Source of the DNA: Dinoroseobacter sp013215265 | GTDB taxonomy: Bacteria > Pseudomonadota > Alphaproteobacteria > Rhodobacterales > Rhodobacteraceae | Direction of reading: 5' to 3' | Assembly (NCBI GenBank): GCA_963691755.1 | Contig: OY829366.1 | Span: forward strand, 2,976,001-3,040,000 | DNA: 64,000 nt | In this document: one piece after another, positions 18,082 to 27,412 of the stretch | Numbering within the stretch: position 1 is the first letter of the stretch | How the letters are laid out: each line of letters starts with the position of its first letter | Made by a program: the position numbers and the translations under genes | The notes under the pieces: generated by a model | What the model was told of the DNA's origin: nothing | Database searches by the model: none | Seen by the model: the letters and a program-made list of their open reading frames with translations, nothing else

Positions 18082-19491
18082 CTATCTTATTACGATTTCT
18101 GGGCCCATGAACGTATTGGGCAAGACCGTCGAAATCCATGGGACATATGTCACAAGGATCAGGAAAACGAAAAGCACACACAGGAACGGCAACGACGCGC
18201 GTACCACGCGCATCATTGGCATACCCGCGACACCTGACGTCACAAAGAGGTTCAGGCCCACCGGCGGTGTGATCATTCCGATCTCCATATTGACCACCAT
18301 GATAATCCCCAGATGGATCGGGTCGATGCCCAACTCCATCGCAATCGGGAACACCAAGGGCGCAACAATCACCAAAAGCCCCGACGGTTCCATGAACTGA
18401 CCACCGATCAACAGGATTACATTTACAACGATCAGGAACATCACCGGTCCGAAACCTACCGAAAGCATCGCGTTCGCCACATGCTGAGGAACCTGTTCGT
18501 CCGTCAGGACATGTTTCAAGATCAGTGCATTGGCGATGACAAAGAGCAACGTGACCGTCAGCTTGCCAGCCTCCAACAGTGTTTGTTGCGTATCGCGATG
18601 GAAAAACGCCGTGAAAATGGCCAAGGGACGCTGACGCAGTGGGATGCTGCCAGTGCTTTCACCGACCGCGGCGGCCGACAGGCTGCGCGGCTGTTTTTCT
18701 GCCAGTGGTCCCATGTCCTTGTAGACGAAACATGCAATGAAAAAGGCATAAACGGCAGCCACCGCTGCAGCCTCAGTTGGCGTGAACACGCCGCCATAGA
18801 TGCCCCCCAAGATGATGACGATTAGGAAGAGCCCCCAACCAGCTTCACGACCCGAGGCGATGATCTCACCCCAGCCGTGCCATTCGCCTTTGGGCAGGTT
18901 CTTGACCTTGGCGATGACGTAAATAGTCGCCATAAGCATAAGCCCGGCCAGCAAACCCGGAATGACGCCAGCGAGGAACATGCGCCCGACGGAAACCTCG
19001 ACCGACGCGGCATAGACCACCATGACAATGGAGGGCGGGATCAGAATGCCCAGCGTTCCTGCATTGCAGATGACACCCGCGGCGAAATCCTTCGAATAGC
19101 CGACCTGTCGCATGCCACCGATCACAATCGTTCCAATCGCCACCACCGTAGCGGGCGAAGACCCCGAGAGCGCCGCGAACAGCATGCAGGCAAATACGCC
19201 AGCGATCGCGAGGCCACCGGGCAAATGTCCGACGCAGGCGATTGAGAACCGTATGATCCTTTGCGCCACTCCACCTGTCGTCATGAACGATGAGGCAAGA
19301 ATGAAAAACGGGATCGCAAGGAGCGTGTAATGGCCTTCAAAGGCACTGAACAAAGTTTGCGCGACCGAGGCTAGTGAACTGTCAGAAAACCACAAAAGAA
19401 ACAGAACGGACGACATGCCAAGGGCGACCGCAATCGGAACACCCAACAGCAGTAGGCCTATGACCATGGTAAAAAGTAAGACGACATCCAT
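18082..19491 (-). CDS. dctM: TRAP transporter large permease subunit (DctM)
   Basis: 469 residues with about twelve membrane segments. Family motifs include GTLGILIPPSIVMVVYAA and, near the end, MITPPVGLNLFVTSGVAGM. It is about 40 residues longer than typical DctM because of a hydrophilic loop around residues 257-305 (MGPLAEKQPRSLSAAAVGES region). It forms the ion-coupled translocation channel with DctQ. The gene order on the minus strand is dctP-dctQ-dctM, and the dctM start overlaps the dctQ stop by one base. Confidence 0.95.
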   Translation of the reverse strand: MDVVLLFTMVIGLLLLGVPIAVALGMSSVLFLLWFSDSSLASVAQTLFSAFEGHYTLLAIPFFILASSFMTTGGVAQRIIRFSIACVGHLPGGLAIAGVFACMLFAALSGSSPATVVAIGTIVIGGMRQVGYSKDFAAGVICNAGTLGILIPPSIVMVVYAASVEVSVGRMFLAGVIPGLLAGLMLMATIYVIAKVKNLPKGEWHGWGEIIASGREAGWGLFLIVIILGGIYGGVFTPTEAAAVAAVYAFFIACFVYKDMGPLAEKQPRSLSAAAVGESTGSIPLRQRPLAIFTAFFHRDTQQTLLEAGKLTVTLLFVIANALILKHVLTDEQVPQHVANAMLSVGFGPVMFLIVVNVILLIGGQFMEPSGLLVIVAPLVFPIAMELGIDPIHLGIIMVVNMEIGMITPPVGLNLFVTSGVAGMPMMRVVRASLPFLCVLFVFLILVTYVPWISTVLPNTFMGPEIVIR

Positions 19492-20156
19492 CAGTCCTGT
19501 TCCCCAAGCTGTTCACGAACTTCAGTGATTTCGTCTTCCACCTCGTGGCTGGCGACCACGCGATCGATCTTACCGGTCCAAAGCAACCATCCGGCCTGCA
19601 GAAACCGGAACAACATAAGCGCCATCGACAAAGGCAAAATGAGGTAGGGCAACAGGCGTGGGATTTTCTCGTATTCCTCGCCTTCGTTAAAAACGGTTTC
19701 CATCCAACCCAATATGGCAGGATGCGGGATATCATTGACTTCGTACCATCCCTTGTCACGGTACTTTTCTTCGAACCCAAGTGGGAACCACCGACCTTCT
19801 GTGCCCGGAAGATTGGCGAAATTTGCCCAATAGTCCCAAGCGCCTTTCAGCATCAGAAAACTGAAGGCAAGACACACAGCGACCGCGGTCAAACCCATCA
19901 CGCGGCGCTGCGGCGCTGGAAGGGCATTGATGACGATATCAACCCCTAGATGCGCACCTTTCTTAACCGCGTAGGAAGCTCCGAGAAGAACCAACCAACC
20001 GAACAGAAAGACAGTCAGCTCCAGCGCCCAAAGGATGTTCTGGTTAAAACCGTAGCGCGTCACCACATTGGCAAAAGTGAGAACGGTCATCGCGCCAAGA
20101 ATGCCTGCGATCAAGGTCTCTTCGATACGCTCGACATACGATTTTGTATGATCCAT
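19491..20156 (-). CDS. dctQ: TRAP transporter small permease subunit (DctQ)
   Basis: 221 residues with four hydrophobic segments (LIAGILGAMTVLTFANVVTR first). A long loop after the third segment (WANFANLPGTEGRWFPLG.. and onward) is unusual but seen in relatives. The C-terminus is acidic and cytoplasmic. It couples the DctP binding protein to the DctM channel. Located between dctP and dctM, 55 bases after dctP. Confidence 0.92.
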   Translation of the reverse strand: MDHTKSYVERIEETLIAGILGAMTVLTFANVVTRYGFNQNILWALELTVFLFGWLVLLGASYAVKKGAHLGVDIVINALPAPQRRVMGLTAVAVCLAFSFLMLKGAWDYWANFANLPGTEGRWFPLGFEEKYRDKGWYEVNDIPHPAILGWMETVFNEGEEYEKIPRLLPYLILPLSMALMLFRFLQAGWLLWTGKIDRVVASHEVEDEITEVREQLGEQD

Positions 20157-20179
20157 CCCGGAAACTCCCGTTCGACCGA

Positions 20180-20196
20180 GGGCGGGATAACCGCCC
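20180..20196 (-). terminator. Stem-loop between dctP and dctQ
   Basis: A 6-base-pair GC stem (GGGCGG / CCGCCC) with a 5-base loop sits in the 55-base gap between the binding-protein and small-permease genes. There is no T tract, so it is more likely a partial block or an mRNA stabiliser that favours dctP than a full terminator. Confidence 0.5.
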
Positions 20197-20211
20197 CCGA
20201 TCGCATTTCAT

Positions 20212-21213
20212 TTAGCTACCTGAATTGAAAGACTGCGCCGCGTCGATCATGTCCTGACCTACATCGTCAGAAAACTGTTCCCAGACAGGCTTCATTGCAT
20301 CGACCCACGCCTGACGCTCTTCAGGCGTAAGCGTACGCACTTCCGCACCGGCATCAATGATGGCCTGACGGTTGGCTTGGTTAACCGCGTACGACTCTGC
20401 ATTGCGAAGCTCGGTGACCTCGCTCAGGATCGTCAGGAACTGGTCGCGCACATTGGGATCAAGGCTGTCCAGCCAATCGACACTGGTTACAACGAGATAG
20501 TCGATGACCCCATGGTTGGTTTCCGTGATCCCATCCTGAACCTCGAAAAACTTCTTACCATAAATGTTGGACCAGGTGTTTTCCTGCCCATCCACAACAC
20601 CCTGTTGCAACGCACCGTAAACTTCAGAGAATGCCATCTTCTGAGGCGTGCCCCCGATTGCCTCCATCTGCGCAACCAGCACGTCCGAGGACATCACGCG
20701 GAACTTCAGCCCATCCGCATCATCAGGTGACATCAGAGGCACGTTGGCTGACATCTGCTTCATACCATTGTGCCAGAACGTCAGACCCTGAAGACCGCGC
20801 CGCTGCATGCTGTCGAGAAGCGCCTGACCAGCATCAGACGCCTGAAACGCATCAACGGCTTCGATATTCTCGAACATGAATGGCAGATCGAAGATGCGAA
20901 ACTGACGGGTGAAGGCCTCAAATTTAGACAGCGAGGGCGCGGCAAGCTGCACGTCCCCCTGAAGCAGCGCTTCAAGCACCTTGTTATCATCATAGAGTGT
21001 CGAGTTAGGGAACACCTCCATGCAGGCATCGCCATTCATTTCTTCATTGACCCGCTCAGCCAACAAGGTGGCGGCAATACCTTTTGGGTGCCTGTCCGTG
21101 TTCGTGACGTGACTGAATTTGATGACAATTTCGCCTTCGTCGCACGCTGCAAATGCAGTCGTCGCTCCGAGTGCCATTGTCAGCGAAAGGGCCGAACTTA
21201 GCAAAAATTTCAT
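20212..21213 (-). CDS. dctP: TRAP transporter substrate-binding protein (DctP)
   Basis: About 333 residues starting at ATG 21213, which has a GGAGGATATC ribosome binding site. The signal peptide MKFLLSSALSLTMALGATTA ends at Ala-Phe-Ala. The mature protein carries DctP hallmarks: IVIKFSHVTNTDRHPKGIAA near the N-terminus, the substrate-contacting Arg in GLKFRVMSSDVLVAQMEAIG, and VDGQENTWSNIYGKKFFEVQ. This is the dicarboxylate-type branch, so a carboxylic acid ligand is likely. It is divergent from the hydrolase/LeuCD genes, and the transporter probably feeds that pathway. Confidence 0.95.
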   Translation of the reverse strand: MKFLLSSALSLTMALGATTAFAACDEGEIVIKFSHVTNTDRHPKGIAATLLAERVNEEMNGDACMEVFPNSTLYDDNKVLEALLQGDVQLAAPSLSKFEAFTRQFRIFDLPFMFENIEAVDAFQASDAGQALLDSMQRRGLQGLTFWHNGMKQMSANVPLMSPDDADGLKFRVMSSDVLVAQMEAIGGTPQKMAFSEVYGALQQGVVDGQENTWSNIYGKKFFEVQDGITETNHGVIDYLVVTSVDWLDSLDPNVRDQFLTILSEVTELRNAESYAVNQANRQAIIDAGAEVRTLTPEERQAWVDAMKPVWEQFSDDVGQDMIDAAQSFNSGS

Positions 21214-21396
21214 GATATCCTCCGGTTTTATGTTTTTTTTGCGCCGCTGGCTCCTCCCCAACTGCGCATTATACCGCCAGAGATTAATTGGGATTTCCGA
21301 TAGGATTAGTCGGTATTATTGATTAATTTTTCCGAATAATTATCCTGCTTTGATCTGGAATACTGATGTAAGGATGCATTCGCTCAGGAGTCGAAA
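21214..21396. promoter_or_regulatory. Divergent promoter/operator region of the TRAP and dehalogenase-like operons
   Basis: 183 bases between two divergent start codons. The middle (21283-21350) is strongly AT-rich. It has repeated ATTAAT blocks (21283 and about 21322) and a dyad ATTATT..14 bases..AATAAT near 21315-21340. This is a likely site for the LysR-type regulator encoded at the end of the rightward operon. The assignment is by position and symmetry only. Confidence 0.4.
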
Positions 21397-22302
21397 ATGT
21401 TTCAGGAGTTCGTGGAAGAGCGGGTTACAGGGGACGGCGCAGACTTGTTCGTCCGCCGTGCCGGCCCTGCGAGCGCGCCGCCAGTGGTGCTGTTGCATGG
21501 CTATCCGCAGACCTCCGCAATGTGGCATCGTGTGGCGCCTATCCTGGCCCGCTCTTATCAGGTCATCTGCCCGGATTTGCGCGGCTATGGCCGCTCCGAT
21601 AAACCCGCCTCGACCCCCTCTCACCAGCCCTACTCGAAACGCGCCATGGCGAATGACATTGTCGCGGTGATGCAGAAGTTAGGCCATGAGCGGTTTTTCG
21701 TCGGAGCGCATGACCGGGGGGCGCGGGTCGCGCATCGTCTCGGGCTTGACCACCCGGATCGCACCGCTGCCATGGTCCTTCTCGATATTGCACCGACCCG
21801 GGAGATGTATGCCGGTACCGACGCCAAATTTGCGCGCGCTTACTGGCACTGGTTTTTTCTGACCCAGCCAGACCCCGTGCCCGAGAAAATAATCGGAGGA
21901 GATCCTGAAGCGTTCTGGAAGTTGAAGTGCTTCAATCAGGCACATGGCGAACCTCCATTTGCGGCCGACGCCCTTTCAGAATACCTGACAGCCTTTGCAG
22001 ACCCTGAAAATATACACGCGAGCTGCGAAGATTACCGGGCGGCCGCAAGTATCGACATAGATCACGATGACGCGGATAAGTCCCGCAAACTTGCCCCGCC
22101 TATCCTTGCGCTCTGGGCAAAACATGGTGTGATCAAAACCTGTTTTGACGCACTTGCACTATGGAATAAGCGTGCTGATCGGGTTGAGGGCGAGGCGCTC
22201 GACGCAACCCATTACATGGCCGAAGAAATCCCGGAAGAAATCGCGTTACGCATGTCGGCTTTCTTCACCCGAAATCCAATTCTAGCGGAGGCAGCCGAAT
22301 GA
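21397..22302 (+). CDS. Fluoroacetate-dehalogenase-like alpha/beta hydrolase
   Basis: 301 residues. The oxyanion region is LLHGYPQTSAMW. The nucleophile position holds Asp (Asp106 in HDRGAR) instead of Ser, as in haloacetate dehalogenases. All residues known to matter in fluoroacetate dehalogenase are present: Asp106, Arg107 and Arg110; Asp130 in LLDIAPT as third triad member; His151 and Trp152 in YWHWFF (halide pocket); Tyr213 in CEDYRAA; and catalytic His272 in DATHYMAEE. Such enzymes displace halide from 2-haloacids through an Asp ester intermediate. It is cytoplasmic. The stop codon overlaps the LeuC-like start (ATGA), so the genes are coupled. The natural substrate may be another 2-haloacid or an ester-like compound. 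Confidence 0.82.
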   Translation: MFQEFVEERVTGDGADLFVRRAGPASAPPVVLLHGYPQTSAMWHRVAPILARSYQVICPDLRGYGRSDKPASTPSHQPYSKRAMANDIVAVMQKLGHERFFVGAHDRGARVAHRLGLDHPDRTAAMVLLDIAPTREMYAGTDAKFARAYWHWFFLTQPDPVPEKIIGGDPEAFWKLKCFNQAHGEPPFAADALSEYLTAFADPENIHASCEDYRAAASIDIDHDDADKSRKLAPPILALWAKHGVIKTCFDALALWNKRADRVEGEALDATHYMAEEIPEEIALRMSAFFTRNPILAEAAE

Positions 22303-23690
22303 GCCGGACGCTCTACGATAAGCTGGTAGATGCCCATAAGGTTTGTGATCTGCCAGACGGCGATATGCTGATCTATGTCGATTTCCACATCATGAACGAA
22401 TACACCAGCCCGCAAGCATTTTCCGGGCTGGACACCAAGAATCTAACGGTTTGGCGTCCGGAAGCTCATCTCGCTGTCGTCGACCATGTGAACGCAACCC
22501 GAAGTCAAGAACCACATGATCAGGCGTCCAAACTCCTGATCGATAATCTGGAAGCCAATTGCGTTAAACACGGCATCGCCTTTTACGGTCTCGGCGACCG
22601 GCGCCAAGGCATCGAACATGTTGTGGTTCCCGAACAAGGGCTCGTTGCGCCGGGCATGTTGATCGCATGTGGCGACAGTCACACCACCACTTATGGCGCT
22701 TTTGGCGCGCTTGGCTTCGGCATTGGAACGTCCGAGGTCGAACATGTGCTTGCCACGCAAACCCTGCGCTACAAACGCCTAAAAACCATGTTGGTCGAGG
22801 TCGACGGACACCTGCCCCCGGGCGCCACGGCCAAGGATATCATCATGAAGATTGTACAAGTTGTTGGCGCAGGAGGTGCAAACGGATACGCGGTCGAATT
22901 CGCAGGCTCCGCAATTCGGGCACAAGACTTGCCCGGGCGGATGACGATCTGCAACATGGCCGTGGAACTCGGCGGTCGCGCTGCCCTGATCGCAGCGGAT
23001 GAAAAGGCCTTCAAGGCCGCAGCGGGTCGCGCCCACAGCGATATGCTTCGGTACGACAATGAAGACTGGGCCTCAGAACCGGATGCAGAATTCGACAAGG
23101 TCTTCCAGATAGATGCCGCTGAAATCGCACCTCTGGTCAGCTGGGGCACCAGTCCGGATCAGTCTATCCCCATCGATGGCGAGGTTCCGTCCGTCACCCC
23201 GGAAATGCCCCCAAAAACCAAGGCAGCCCTGATCCGCGCATTGGACTACATGGGTCTGGAACAAGGGCAACCCGCGCGATCCATTCAAATTGACAGTGCC
23301 TTCATCGGATCCTGCACCAACAGCCGTATCGAAGATCTGCGCGCGGCAGCAAATATCCTGAGGGGCCGTAAAGTTGCTGACGGGGTGGACGCCATCGTTG
23401 TGCCAGGTTCGGCTTTGACCCGGGTGCAGGCAGAAGCGGAAGGCCTCGACCGCGTCTTTGTCGAAGCCGGGTTCGACTGGCGCCCGGAAAGCGGCTGCTC
23501 AATGTGCCTAGCCATGAACGACGATATCGCCCGAGACGGGGAACGGATCGCGTCCTCCACGAACCGAAACTTCGAGGGCCGCCAGGGCCGCGGGGCTCGC
23601 ACCCATCTGATGAGCCCGGCCATGGTGGCGGCCTCTGCCATTGCCGGACGCCTTGCAGATGTACGCGACTTGCAGCGGGAAACAGAGTGA
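22299..23690 (+). CDS. leuC: LeuC-like hydro-lyase large subunit (3-isopropylmalate dehydratase family)
   Basis: 463 residues, the usual length of LeuC. The [4Fe-4S] cluster Cys are in FIGSCTNSRIEDL and GCSMCLAMND, and the substrate-binding IACGDSHTTTYGAFGALGFG block is intact. The N-terminal segment (IYVDFHIMNEYTSPQAFSGL) and the WRPEAHLAVVDHVNATRS stretch differ from typical leucine-pathway LeuC (usually DRHL..E and DHNVPT). It is in an operon with a dehalogenase-like hydrolase, a transporter and a LysR regulator, not with leuB. It therefore probably isomerises or hydrates a different dicarboxylic acid in catabolism. It needs the small subunit encoded next. Confidence 0.85.
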   Translation: MSRTLYDKLVDAHKVCDLPDGDMLIYVDFHIMNEYTSPQAFSGLDTKNLTVWRPEAHLAVVDHVNATRSQEPHDQASKLLIDNLEANCVKHGIAFYGLGDRRQGIEHVVVPEQGLVAPGMLIACGDSHTTTYGAFGALGFGIGTSEVEHVLATQTLRYKRLKTMLVEVDGHLPPGATAKDIIMKIVQVVGAGGANGYAVEFAGSAIRAQDLPGRMTICNMAVELGGRAALIAADEKAFKAAAGRAHSDMLRYDNEDWASEPDAEFDKVFQIDAAEIAPLVSWGTSPDQSIPIDGEVPSVTPEMPPKTKAALIRALDYMGLEQGQPARSIQIDSAFIGSCTNSRIEDLRAAANILRGRKVADGVDAIVVPGSALTRVQAEAEGLDRVFVEAGFDWRPESGCSMCLAMNDDIARDGERIASSTNRNFEGRQGRGARTHLMSPAMVAASAIAGRLADVRDLQRETE

Positions 23691-24295
23691 TGCCTAAAAT
23701 AGTCACCGGTCTGGCCGCACCCCTTCCACTCGCGAATGTCGATACTGACGTGATCATGCCCAAACGCTTTTTGATCACGATCACCCGCGAAGGGCTGGCT
23801 GATGGCACTTTTGCCGATTTGCGTTTTGATGAAGCCGGGGAAATCCGATCGGAGTTCATTTTAAACAAGCGACCTTGGTCGCAGGCCACAATCCTTGTTG
23901 TTGGGGACAATTTTGGATGTGGCTCCAGCCGTGAGCACGCGGTTTGGGGCATGCGTCAACTGGGCATTGATGCTTGTATCGGTACTGGATTCGCAGGAAT
24001 TTTCTACGACAATGCGCGTAAGAACGGGCTGGCTCTGCCGATCGTATCTTCTAAAGATCGCGACCTCCTACTGCAGCTGGCAGGTCGTGAGACCAGTGTT
24101 GAGATAACCGTCGACATAGAAGGCCGCGTGATCCGGGCGGAGGATACCGCCATCCCTTTCACGATGGACGATGCAACCCGATCCGGGCTGATAAATGACG
24201 CTGACGATACACGCGATACGTTGACCTACGCCGATGCGATCCGTGCTTACGAAGCCACGTTGGGAGCAGGTATGCGTGTCTGTGTAATCAAGTAA
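23690..24295 (+). CDS. leuD: LeuD-like hydro-lyase small subunit
   Basis: 201 residues, the size of LeuD, beginning MPKIVTGLAAPLPLANVDTD, with the swivelling-domain motif NFGCGSSREHAVWGMRQLGI intact. The ATG shares a base with the TGA of the large subunit, showing tight coupling. A heterodimer with the preceding LeuC-like protein is expected. As for its partner, the context argues for a catabolic paralog rather than the leucine biosynthesis enzyme. Confidence 0.85.
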   Translation: MPKIVTGLAAPLPLANVDTDVIMPKRFLITITREGLADGTFADLRFDEAGEIRSEFILNKRPWSQATILVVGDNFGCGSSREHAVWGMRQLGIDACIGTGFAGIFYDNARKNGLALPIVSSKDRDLLLQLAGRETSVEITVDIEGRVIRAEDTAIPFTMDDATRSGLINDADDTRDTLTYADAIRAYEATLGAGMRVCVIK

Positions 24296-24313
24296 ACGGA
24301 AGGATATTCAGGG

Positions 24314-25207
24314 TTGGACATCAGGCAATTGGAATGCTTCGTCGCGGTCGCGGAAGAACTGCATTTCCGGAAGGCAGGAGAGCGCCTGGGACTTAGCCAA
24401 TCCGCTCTGTCTGAACGCATCTCTGCCCTTGAACAAGAACTCGGCGCACGTTTGTTCTTTCGAACCACCCGTCAGGTTAGTTTGACACAGGCTGGGGCTG
24501 ATTTCGTTCAGGATGCAAAGAAGATTCTATCAGATATAGAAAAATCGGTGTCGAACGTTCGGCACTCCGCCGAGTCTAATCTGCGCCACATTCGGATCAG
24601 CGGTGTTGACGAGGCAATTTCGATGTTGCTGCCCAAGGTTCTGCTCAGGTTTCGCGAAACCGACCCGAGTGTCCACGTCCAGATCCTGGAGATTTCGTCC
24701 TCAGAACAACACTCTCAGGAACTGATCAGCCATCGGACAGATATCGCGTTTCTCAGGACGCCTCAGGAGGAAGACTTCATTGCCAGTGAACTCCTATATC
24801 GCCAACCGGTTGTTGTGGCGCTTGCAGAGTCGAACATTCTCGCAGCGGCGACGACGCTGTCGGCCTCCGATATAGCTGAACAACCGATTGTCGGATATCC
24901 AAAGCATGCGCGGCCCGTCCTACACGATGTGCTTTGGAGCGCGTTCCGGCAGATTGGCGCACAACCGAACATTGTCTGCGAACTCATCGACAAATCCACG
25001 CTTCTACAATTTGTGGCCCACGGACTGGGTCTCGCCCTGGCACCGGCGTGGGTGCAAAATATTGCCCCTCCGGGCGTCACCTTCGTTCCGTTTGAACCAT
25101 GCGCCACACCAATCGAGTTATATGTCGCCTTTCGAAAAGCCGGGAATTCTGAGACTGTGGAAAGGTTTTTAGAGGTCGTCAGAACAGCCGCCGCTGAAAG
25201 CAGCTAA
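24314..25207 (+). CDS. LysR-family transcriptional regulator
   Basis: 297 residues. The N-terminal winged HTH begins LDIRQLECFVAVAEELHFRK and has the recognition helix region RLGLSQSALSERISALEQEL. A substrate-binding-type effector domain follows from about residue 90. The start is a TTG at 24314 in the position where LysR proteins begin, 18 bases after the LeuD-like stop, with GGAAGGA upstream. It is the last gene of the operon it probably controls, and may also act on the divergent TRAP genes through the 21.2-21.4 kb region. Confidence 0.9.
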   Translation: MDIRQLECFVAVAEELHFRKAGERLGLSQSALSERISALEQELGARLFFRTTRQVSLTQAGADFVQDAKKILSDIEKSVSNVRHSAESNLRHIRISGVDEAISMLLPKVLLRFRETDPSVHVQILEISSSEQHSQELISHRTDIAFLRTPQEEDFIASELLYRQPVVVALAESNILAAATTLSASDIAEQPIVGYPKHARPVLHDVLWSAFRQIGAQPNIVCELIDKSTLLQFVAHGLGLALAPAWVQNIAPPGVTFVPFEPCATPIELYVAFRKAGNSETVERFLEVVRTAAAESS

Positions 25208-25610
25208 ATCTGAGCGGGGTGATGGCAACCACCTTATGCATCGTATCCAAGCTAGGATGAATTACGGTCCGGTACACACTTTCAGACCTGATCAAAATCA
25301 GACTTAGCATGCATTTTGGTGCGCGAATGCGTTGAGACGACAGGCTTGGAAATTGTGTCGTAGAAATTACCTAACTGGCTCTCGGCAAAGTGACTGCCGG
25401 TTGGACTAAAACTTGTCCTCAGGCAGCGACAAATGGCGGCTCCATCCGCGATAGCAGAGCGTTACTTTCCACCGAAGATCCACCTTTCACGACTACAGTG
25501 GAGGGCCAATTTTATGGGGAAGATAAGCGCTAAAAGTATCTGGTTGAATCTGAAAGATATTAAGCAAGTTGCCAACGCCCAAGCTAGGGTGTGGTGTTAG
25601 GATATAGAAC
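25208..25610. other. Intergenic region before the lipoprotein gene
   Basis: 403 bases with no supported gene. AT content rises toward the right end, where the promoter of the lipoprotein gene should lie; no clear ribosome binding site precedes its ATG (GTTAGGATATAGAAC). Nothing else was recognised. Confidence 0.5.
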
Positions 25611-27017
25611 ATGCATTCTCTGAAAATTAGCGGACTAGTGTCTGTGTTCATACTGGTTGCAGCTTGCGTGACAGTGACAGCGCATGATGGACAAGTCGCA
25701 AGTGTCTCTCGAGCTGATAGTCAAACTGCGGCACAACCAGCCCGCATCCCTCAGTATGAACGCTACAAGACTGTTATCAGTACACCACTGAGAGGTTTGG
25801 AGGTGAACGCTGACTTCAGTCTTATCGATAATTGGTCGTCGTTTATGCGCTACCATGACAACCATGTAAAAGGCCGTGAACGTAACGATGAAAATATGCT
25901 GGCATATTACGGCGACAGGATTGATGTCACCAAGTGTGCGTTGGACCTAGGACGCACGGACACCAACGCGAGTTCCAGAGAAAGAGGCCAAAACCTCCCT
26001 TCGTTGGTGAACCGTTGTCATAACATGCTCGCGCAGCTTTTTAGAATCGATCCCGCTGTAAATGTTTCTCACTACCGTCAGATTATCGATTACTGGCTTC
26101 AGAATGATATACTAACCCGCGCGAATTCCTTGCAGGCTCAACAGGGGAATGGCGGGAGGGATTATGCCTACGCTTTGTCATCGAATGTCGCGAAGATGAT
26201 GGCACATTTTGCGTTGTATCATCCGCTTTACGCCTATCCCGACGATGCAATGGACAGCGTAGTTGAAATGTTTGAGCAGTGTTCAGCAAGCTACAACTAC
26301 TACAGCCCATTTCAGCATGAGAGCTCGTACTTTTCCGGGCTCTGTAATCTGAGTTCGCCAACGTCCCCGCAAGGGACAAACGACCATTGTGGGTCATTCA
26401 ACACGCGCATGGCCGTTGGGGCGACTCTGTTTGGTCTAGAGTTCGGAAGCCAACTCGTTTTCGATAAAGGAATTCAACACACCGAAATAATGTTAGCGAC
26501 GTTCGATGAGCATAAAATGTATACATCTCAGATCTATCGGCATGACGGGCTAAGCTATGCTGACCAGATCGGACCAGCCATCGATCAATTGGATTATGCA
26601 CTTGAGAAGGCGTTCGGAATTGACTTTGCGAATATGCCAACTGTCCACGGTGTTACCCCCGGACAAGTTTACCAACACTTGTGGACCGTAGCGAACAACC
26701 CGTCTTTGCTGATACCTTATATGAACTCTAGGCAACGCTCTGATCCGAGCTACTACAATAACGTGCCTGACTATGGCGGTGCGAACATGTTTTCAGTGAT
26801 ATCCAAAATAGAAAGCGGTGAACTGTCACCTCAGTATATCTGGCAGGCATTTAACGAGCGGCGATATATCCTGACAGTTCCGGGCTTGGCTCGTGAATTT
26901 CAACCTGCGTTGTGGCGCAAGTGGAGGCCACGTCGCAATGTTGGAGATTTTGATTTCGGTCAGAGAATTACAGGATTTAGTCCTCTTATCTTACGTGAGG
27001 CAACAGGGCGGTATTAA
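25611..27017 (+). CDS. Putative lipoprotein related to alginate-lyase-like proteins
   Basis: 468 residues with a lipoprotein signal peptide; the lipobox is VAAC with lipidated Cys19. The body is all-helical in appearance, with Trp/Tyr-rich segments. It has SPTSPQGTNDHCGSFNTRM (resembling the Asn-x-His region of PL5-type alginate lyases) and IYRHDGLSYADQIGPAIDQL (resembling their Asp-Gly..Leu-x-Tyr-His segment). It could therefore be an (alpha/alpha) barrel lyase or a relative that has lost activity. The base composition is AT-richer than the neighbours and it stands alone beside an IS remnant and a tRNA, which suggests horizontal transfer. The family assignment is tentative. Confidence 0.45.
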   Translation: MHSLKISGLVSVFILVAACVTVTAHDGQVASVSRADSQTAAQPARIPQYERYKTVISTPLRGLEVNADFSLIDNWSSFMRYHDNHVKGRERNDENMLAYYGDRIDVTKCALDLGRTDTNASSRERGQNLPSLVNRCHNMLAQLFRIDPAVNVSHYRQIIDYWLQNDILTRANSLQAQQGNGGRDYAYALSSNVAKMMAHFALYHPLYAYPDDAMDSVVEMFEQCSASYNYYSPFQHESSYFSGLCNLSSPTSPQGTNDHCGSFNTRMAVGATLFGLEFGSQLVFDKGIQHTEIMLATFDEHKMYTSQIYRHDGLSYADQIGPAIDQLDYALEKAFGIDFANMPTVHGVTPGQVYQHLWTVANNPSLLIPYMNSRQRSDPSYYNNVPDYGGANMFSVISKIESGELSPQYIWQAFNERRYILTVPGLAREFQPALWRKWRPRRNVGDFDFGQRITGFSPLILREATGRY

Positions 27018-27076
27018 TCTCTCTGAAGGGTCGTGTTACGTGTGATCAGCCCCACCTTAGTGGTCCAACTTGCTTG

Positions 27077-27330
27077 TTAGTACATGATCGGCCTTTGCTC
27101 CATCTGAACGATGGTTTCTGGCGCAGATGGGCGATAGCCCAGAGCACTGTGGGGTTGTTTGGTGTTGTAGTGTTTTCCACTGACCGGCAGGGTATTGAAT
27201 AGCAATATCCCGAGAGGTTCCATTCTTCGATCAGGATTTGGGCCTCCCGCAGACTGTAGAAGATCTCACCATTCAGGAACTCATCCCTGAACCGGGCATT
27301 GAAACTTTCGCAGTATCGGTTTTCCCAAGG
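27077..27330 (-). pseudogene. IS3-family transposase OrfB C-terminal scrap
   Basis: The minus strand from 27330 reads WENRYCESFNARFRDEFLNG, then EIFYSLREAQILIEEW, the classic end of IS3/IS407-type OrfB. The frame then shifts: KHYNTKQPHSALGYRPSAPE continues in another frame to a stop at 27077. Only about 80 codons of the C-terminus remain and they are frameshifted. An 11-base direct repeat (GGTGAGACATA twice) lies at the break at about 27329-27350. Confidence 0.85.
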
Positions 27331-27412
27331 TGAGACATAGGTGAGACATAAATCCCCTATTTTTCAGTCGTTTGCACCTGCAATGCGCTGTGTTTGTTAG
27401 GAAAAGGGTAAA

